DNA of 6,735 nt, taken from positions 5,834 through 12,568 of the forward strand of contig DISN01000003.1 of the NCBI GenBank assembly GCA_002421965.1, in the 5' to 3' direction. Every line of letters begins with the position of its first letter. The first letter of the stretch is position 1. The notes under the pieces were generated by a model, which made no database searches, was not told the DNA's origin, and worked only from the letters and a program-made list of their open reading frames with translations. Made by a program: the position numbers and the translations under genes. Origin of the DNA: Candidatus Saccharibacteria bacterium UBA6209 (GTDB lineage Bacteria; Patescibacteriota; Saccharimonadia; Saccharimonadales; Saccharimonadaceae). Shown piece by piece: positions 4,983 through 6,735 of this stretch.

Positions 4983-5017
4983 TAATATACATATATGCGC
5001 ACTATTGAATATATTAT
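4982..5017. promoter_or_regulatory. Inverted repeat between divergent promoters, candidate operator
   Basis: ATAATATA (4982-4989) and TATATTAT (5010-5017) are exact inverted repeats, 20 bp apart and centred near 4999.5. The left arm abuts the regulator's extended -10 and the right arm overlaps the -35 box (5005-5010) of the rightward promoter. ArsR-family repressors bind AT-rich inverted repeats in such positions. A further short palindrome CATATATG (4990-4997) lies inside. AT-rich DNA produces such repeats by chance, so this is a candidate. Confidence 0.45.
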
Positions 5018-5033
5018 TTGTTTGGAGTATATT
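5005..5033 (+). promoter_or_regulatory. Promoter of the rightward metal operon
   Basis: TTGAAT (5005-5010) and TATATT (5028-5033) are separated by the ideal 17 bp. The start point would be near 5040, leaving a short leader with AGGA (5041-5044) 9 nt before ATG 5054. Confidence 0.6.
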
Positions 5034-5053
5034 TGTGAGTAGGATACAAAACT

Positions 5054-5416
5054 ATGCTCAATAAACTACACATTAACCAGCAACTTCTATTGCCCATCGT
5101 AGTTGCGATTTCTATAATCATACCCGCTGTTGCGGGTTCGCCGACGTTCGCCATGTCTTCAATGGATGACATGGGCCATTCAGAGGTAGATATTGTCAGC
5201 TGCATGACTCAGCATCAGGTTCCAACAGCTACTGCTATAAAAGAACTTGATCAAGTTGATAACGAAGATGATGACCCAATTCCGCCCGAAATTACTTACT
5301 TCAATCCAACAGAATTACGATATGATCAACCGGCTAAACAGAAGACTGATCTTATACGCTCATCCTCATTTCGCCCACCCGACATTGTGATCCTGACGAC
5401 CAACCTTCGTATTTAG
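5054..5416 (+). CDS. Small secreted or anchored protein with Met/His/Cys cluster
   Basis: This 120-aa protein begins with a signal-like segment: a short N-region with one Lys, a hydrophobic core at about residues 11-27 (LLLPIVVAISIIIPAVA), then GSPTFA as a possible cleavage site after Ala33. Directly after it comes MSSMDDMGHSEVDIVSCMTQ (34-53), with four methionines near His42, Cys50 and then His54, a plausible copper-binding patch. The rest is acidic (VDNEDDDPIPPEI, 68-80) and ends in a hydrophobic tail (PPDIVILTTNLRI). I do not recognise a family. Its position as first gene of the rightward arm, with its own promoter under the shared operator candidate, suggests a role in extracellular metal binding or sensing. 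It uses a weak AGGA ribosome binding site and ends at TAG 5414-5416. Confidence 0.75.
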   Translation: MLNKLHINQQLLLPIVVAISIIIPAVAGSPTFAMSSMDDMGHSEVDIVSCMTQHQVPTATAIKELDQVDNEDDDPIPPEITYFNPTELRYDQPAKQKTDLIRSSSFRPPDIVILTTNLRI

Positions 5417-5421
5417 GCCTA

Positions 5422-5457
5422 CCTTCTTTGATTAGATCTATCAGTCAACAAAGAAGG
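5422..5457 (+). promoter_or_regulatory. Hairpin hiding the ribosome binding site of the YHS gene
   Basis: CCTTCTTTG (5422-5430) pairs perfectly over 9 bp with CAAAGAAGG (5449-5457) around an 18-nt loop that contains the palindrome TAGATCTA (5433-5440). The right arm includes most of the Shine-Dalgarno sequence AAGAAGGAG (5451-5459) that serves ATG 5465. The folded RNA would therefore block translation of the YHS gene, while ribosomes stopping at 5416 are too far upstream to melt it directly. No T-run follows, so it is not a terminator. At the DNA level it could also be a protein-binding site. Confidence 0.6.
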
Positions 5458-5464
5458 AGTTTAT

Positions 5465-5665
5465 ATGGAATTTTTAGAAACGGATCATCAGCTCGACCAC
5501 AACGGTAAGCATCTTAATATAGATGTGGTATGTGGCATGGACGTGATCGAAGAAAAAAGTAAGCATCAGAGTATGTATCTGGGGGCGACATATTATTTTT
5601 GTACAAATGCTTGCCAGAAGCACTTTGATAACTTCCCTGAACGATATGTAGGGGATAAGGCGTAA
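5465..5665 (+). CDS. YHS-domain protein, small soluble metal-binding
   Basis: This 66-aa protein is almost entirely a YHS domain. It contains DVVCGMDV with Cys23, then YLGATYYFC with Cys46, then TNAC with Cys50, and the closing KHFDNFPERYV. The cysteine spacing C-x22-C-x3-C is identical to that in the regulator encoded at 4472-4966. YHS domains occur in copper and heavy-metal proteins and can bind metal through these cysteines. The first 19 residues contain three more histidines (His8, His12, His16). It has no signal peptide and should be cytoplasmic, possibly a carrier or buffer handing metal to the HMA domain encoded 3 nt downstream. The start is fixed by AAGGAG, 5 nt before ATG 5465. Confidence 0.9.
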   Translation: MEFLETDHQLDHNGKHLNIDVVCGMDVIEEKSKHQSMYLGATYYFCTNACQKHFDNFPERYVGDKA

Positions 5666-5668
5666 GCT

Positions 5669-6735
5669 ATGACAAAACATAAATCATCCCGAAGAGATCG
5701 ACTCATGCATCGAGCCGACAATCCGCAACCGCACGCCCTCGAAAAAACTGTACCAATCAAAGGTATGCATTGCGCATCATGTGAGCTACTCATAGCCGAG
5801 GAGCTAGAATCAGTCCCCGGTGTTACTTCCGCTCAAGCAAGCCTCAAATCTAACTCAGCAACAATAACGAGTGTGGAACAAATATCAGATAAGGATATTG
5901 AGAGAGCCGTGCAGGCTGCAGGGTATGAAGTTGGGTACGAAAGTGAACAAAAGCCTCTCTTCACGCGTAACGAGCGAATCTGGAAAGATTTTGCGATTGG
6001 CATTATCGTTGTCCTCGGGCTGTATGTACTGTTTCAGGTCTTGGGTATTGATAAGCTAACCTCCTCTACTTCCAATAGTAGTAGCACTGGTACAATGGCG
6101 CTGTTGGTAGGGCTGACTGCTGGTTTTTCAACCTGCATGGCTTTGATTGGTGGGCTGGTAATAAGTGTCGCCGCGAAATATGCCGAGAACCATCCGACAG
6201 AAACAGCACTGCAGAAGTTCCGTCCACATCTATTTTTCAATGCAGGTCGAATAGTCTCCTTCATAGCATTCGGTGCAATCATCGGAGCGATTGGTTCCGC
6301 ATTTGCCCTCAAGGGTACATTCCTCGGACTGTTAACCATTGCTGTTGGTGCCGTCATGCTGATCTTGGGGCTACAATTGACTGAAATATTCCCGCGAATT
6401 ACTCGCGGACTCACCCTGCCGAGTGGACTAGCTAAAAAACTTGGTATAAACACTCGAAAAGAACGGGAATACAGTCATAAAAACGCGTTTCTTATGGGAG
6501 CCGCCACATTCTTTTTGCCGTGTGGCTTCACACAAGCTATGCAACTACTCGCTGTGAGCACTGGTAATCCTGTACAGGCAGCGGTAATTATGGGGGCATT
6601 CGCGATTGGTACAACTCCAGGACTATTAACCCTAGGTGGTCTTACGTCGGTAGTTAAGGGAGCATTCGCTCAACGGTTCTTCCGTATCGTCGGTGTCATA
6701 GTTGTCGCAATGGCACTGATCAATTTCACAAACGG
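5669..6735 (+). CDS. HMA domain fused to TauE/SafE membrane domain, partial
   Basis: The frame is open from ATG 5669 to the window end (355 complete codons), so the C-terminus is missing. Residues about 26-90 form a heavy-metal-associated domain with the CxxC site GMHCASC (Cys35, Cys38). From about residue 106 there are roughly seven membrane segments (about 107-127, 142-168, 187-211, 215-237, 272-295, 301-326, 337-352). The family signatures are GLTAGFSTCMALIGG (148-162, Cys156) and FFLPCGFTQAMQLLA (281-295, Cys285). Together these resemble the TauE/SafE / UreH-like branch of the DsbD/CcdA superfamily, which moves electrons or small ions across the membrane. In related proteins an HMA domain at one end and a cupredoxin at the other suggest copper handling; the downstream part cannot be seen. 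It starts 3 nt after the YHS stop, with AAGG (5657-5660) as its ribosome binding site. Confidence 0.92.
   Translation, partial: MTKHKSSRRDRLMHRADNPQPHALEKTVPIKGMHCASCELLIAEELESVPGVTSAQASLKSNSATITSVEQISDKDIERAVQAAGYEVGYESEQKPLFTRNERIWKDFAIGIIVVLGLYVLFQVLGIDKLTSSTSNSSSTGTMALLVGLTAGFSTCMALIGGLVISVAAKYAENHPTETALQKFRPHLFFNAGRIVSFIAFGAIIGAIGSAFALKGTFLGLLTIAVGAVMLILGLQLTEIFPRITRGLTLPSGLAKKLGINTRKEREYSHKNAFLMGAATFFLPCGFTQAMQLLAVSTGNPVQAAVIMGAFAIGTTPGLLTLGGLTSVVKGAFAQRFFRIVGVIVVAMALINFTN

Noticed and set aside
4967..5002. Regulator start at the upstream ATG 5002
   Set aside because: The extra 12 residues are not part of the ArsR fold, there is no ribosome binding site, and the stretch contains the extended -10 box that fits a start at 4966.
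6034..6453. 139-codon minus-strand frame
   Set aside because: It lies antisense inside the HMA-TauE gene, whose domains are clear. Its Pro/Ala/Ser-rich translation fits an antisense shadow of a membrane protein.
1..6735. CRISPR array, tRNA, rRNA, insertion sequence or phage genes
   Set aside because: No regularly spaced direct repeats, no cloverleaf with T-loop and acceptor stem, no transposase or integrase motifs were seen on either strand.

Overview
The window looks like a piece of a small-genome bacterial chromosome, most reminiscent of the Candidate Phyla Radiation (Patescibacteria, for example Saccharibacteria). That placement is inference, from an unusually short TrmD, an atypical Gre factor, several genes that appear to start without a leader, and a compact copper/metal cluster. 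TGA acts as a normal stop (the Gre gene ends in TGA just before a strong terminator), which argues against the recoded Absconditabacteria/Gracilibacteria. There are no rRNA or tRNA genes, CRISPR arrays or insertion sequences.

Left part (1-2301) is housekeeping-like. It holds the 3' end of trmD, a candidate 53-aa one-helix membrane protein that overlaps the next gene by ATGA, a four-helix DoxX/MauE-like membrane protein, a GreA/GreB-family protein that lacks the usual catalytic tip motif, and a strong rho-independent terminator. An alpha/beta hydrolase follows on the minus strand, converging on the Gre gene and apparently driven by an extended -10 promoter placed for a leaderless message.

Middle part (2302-3148) has a 349-bp stretch without a confident protein gene. 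It contains a run of strong hairpins ending in a near-perfect 17-bp stem with T-rich flanks on both sides, best read as a structured RNA or attenuating leader. A single-HKD phospholipase D-like protein follows.

Right part (3170-6735) is a divergent metal (probably copper) handling locus. Leftward lie an ArsR-type regulator fused to a YHS/TRASH metal-binding domain and two tandem membrane-anchored DUF305 proteins. Rightward lie a secreted Met/His/Cys-bearing small protein, a free YHS-domain protein, and an HMA domain fused to a TauE/SafE (DsbD/CcdA-like) membrane domain that runs off the window. A perfect 8-bp inverted repeat lies between the two promoters and could be a shared operator. The ribosome binding site of the free YHS gene is buried in a 9-bp hairpin. 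My working model is that the regulator senses the metal through its YHS cysteines, derepresses both arms, and the products bind metal outside the cell (DUF305, secreted protein), carry it inside (YHS) and move it or redox partners across the membrane (HMA-TauE).
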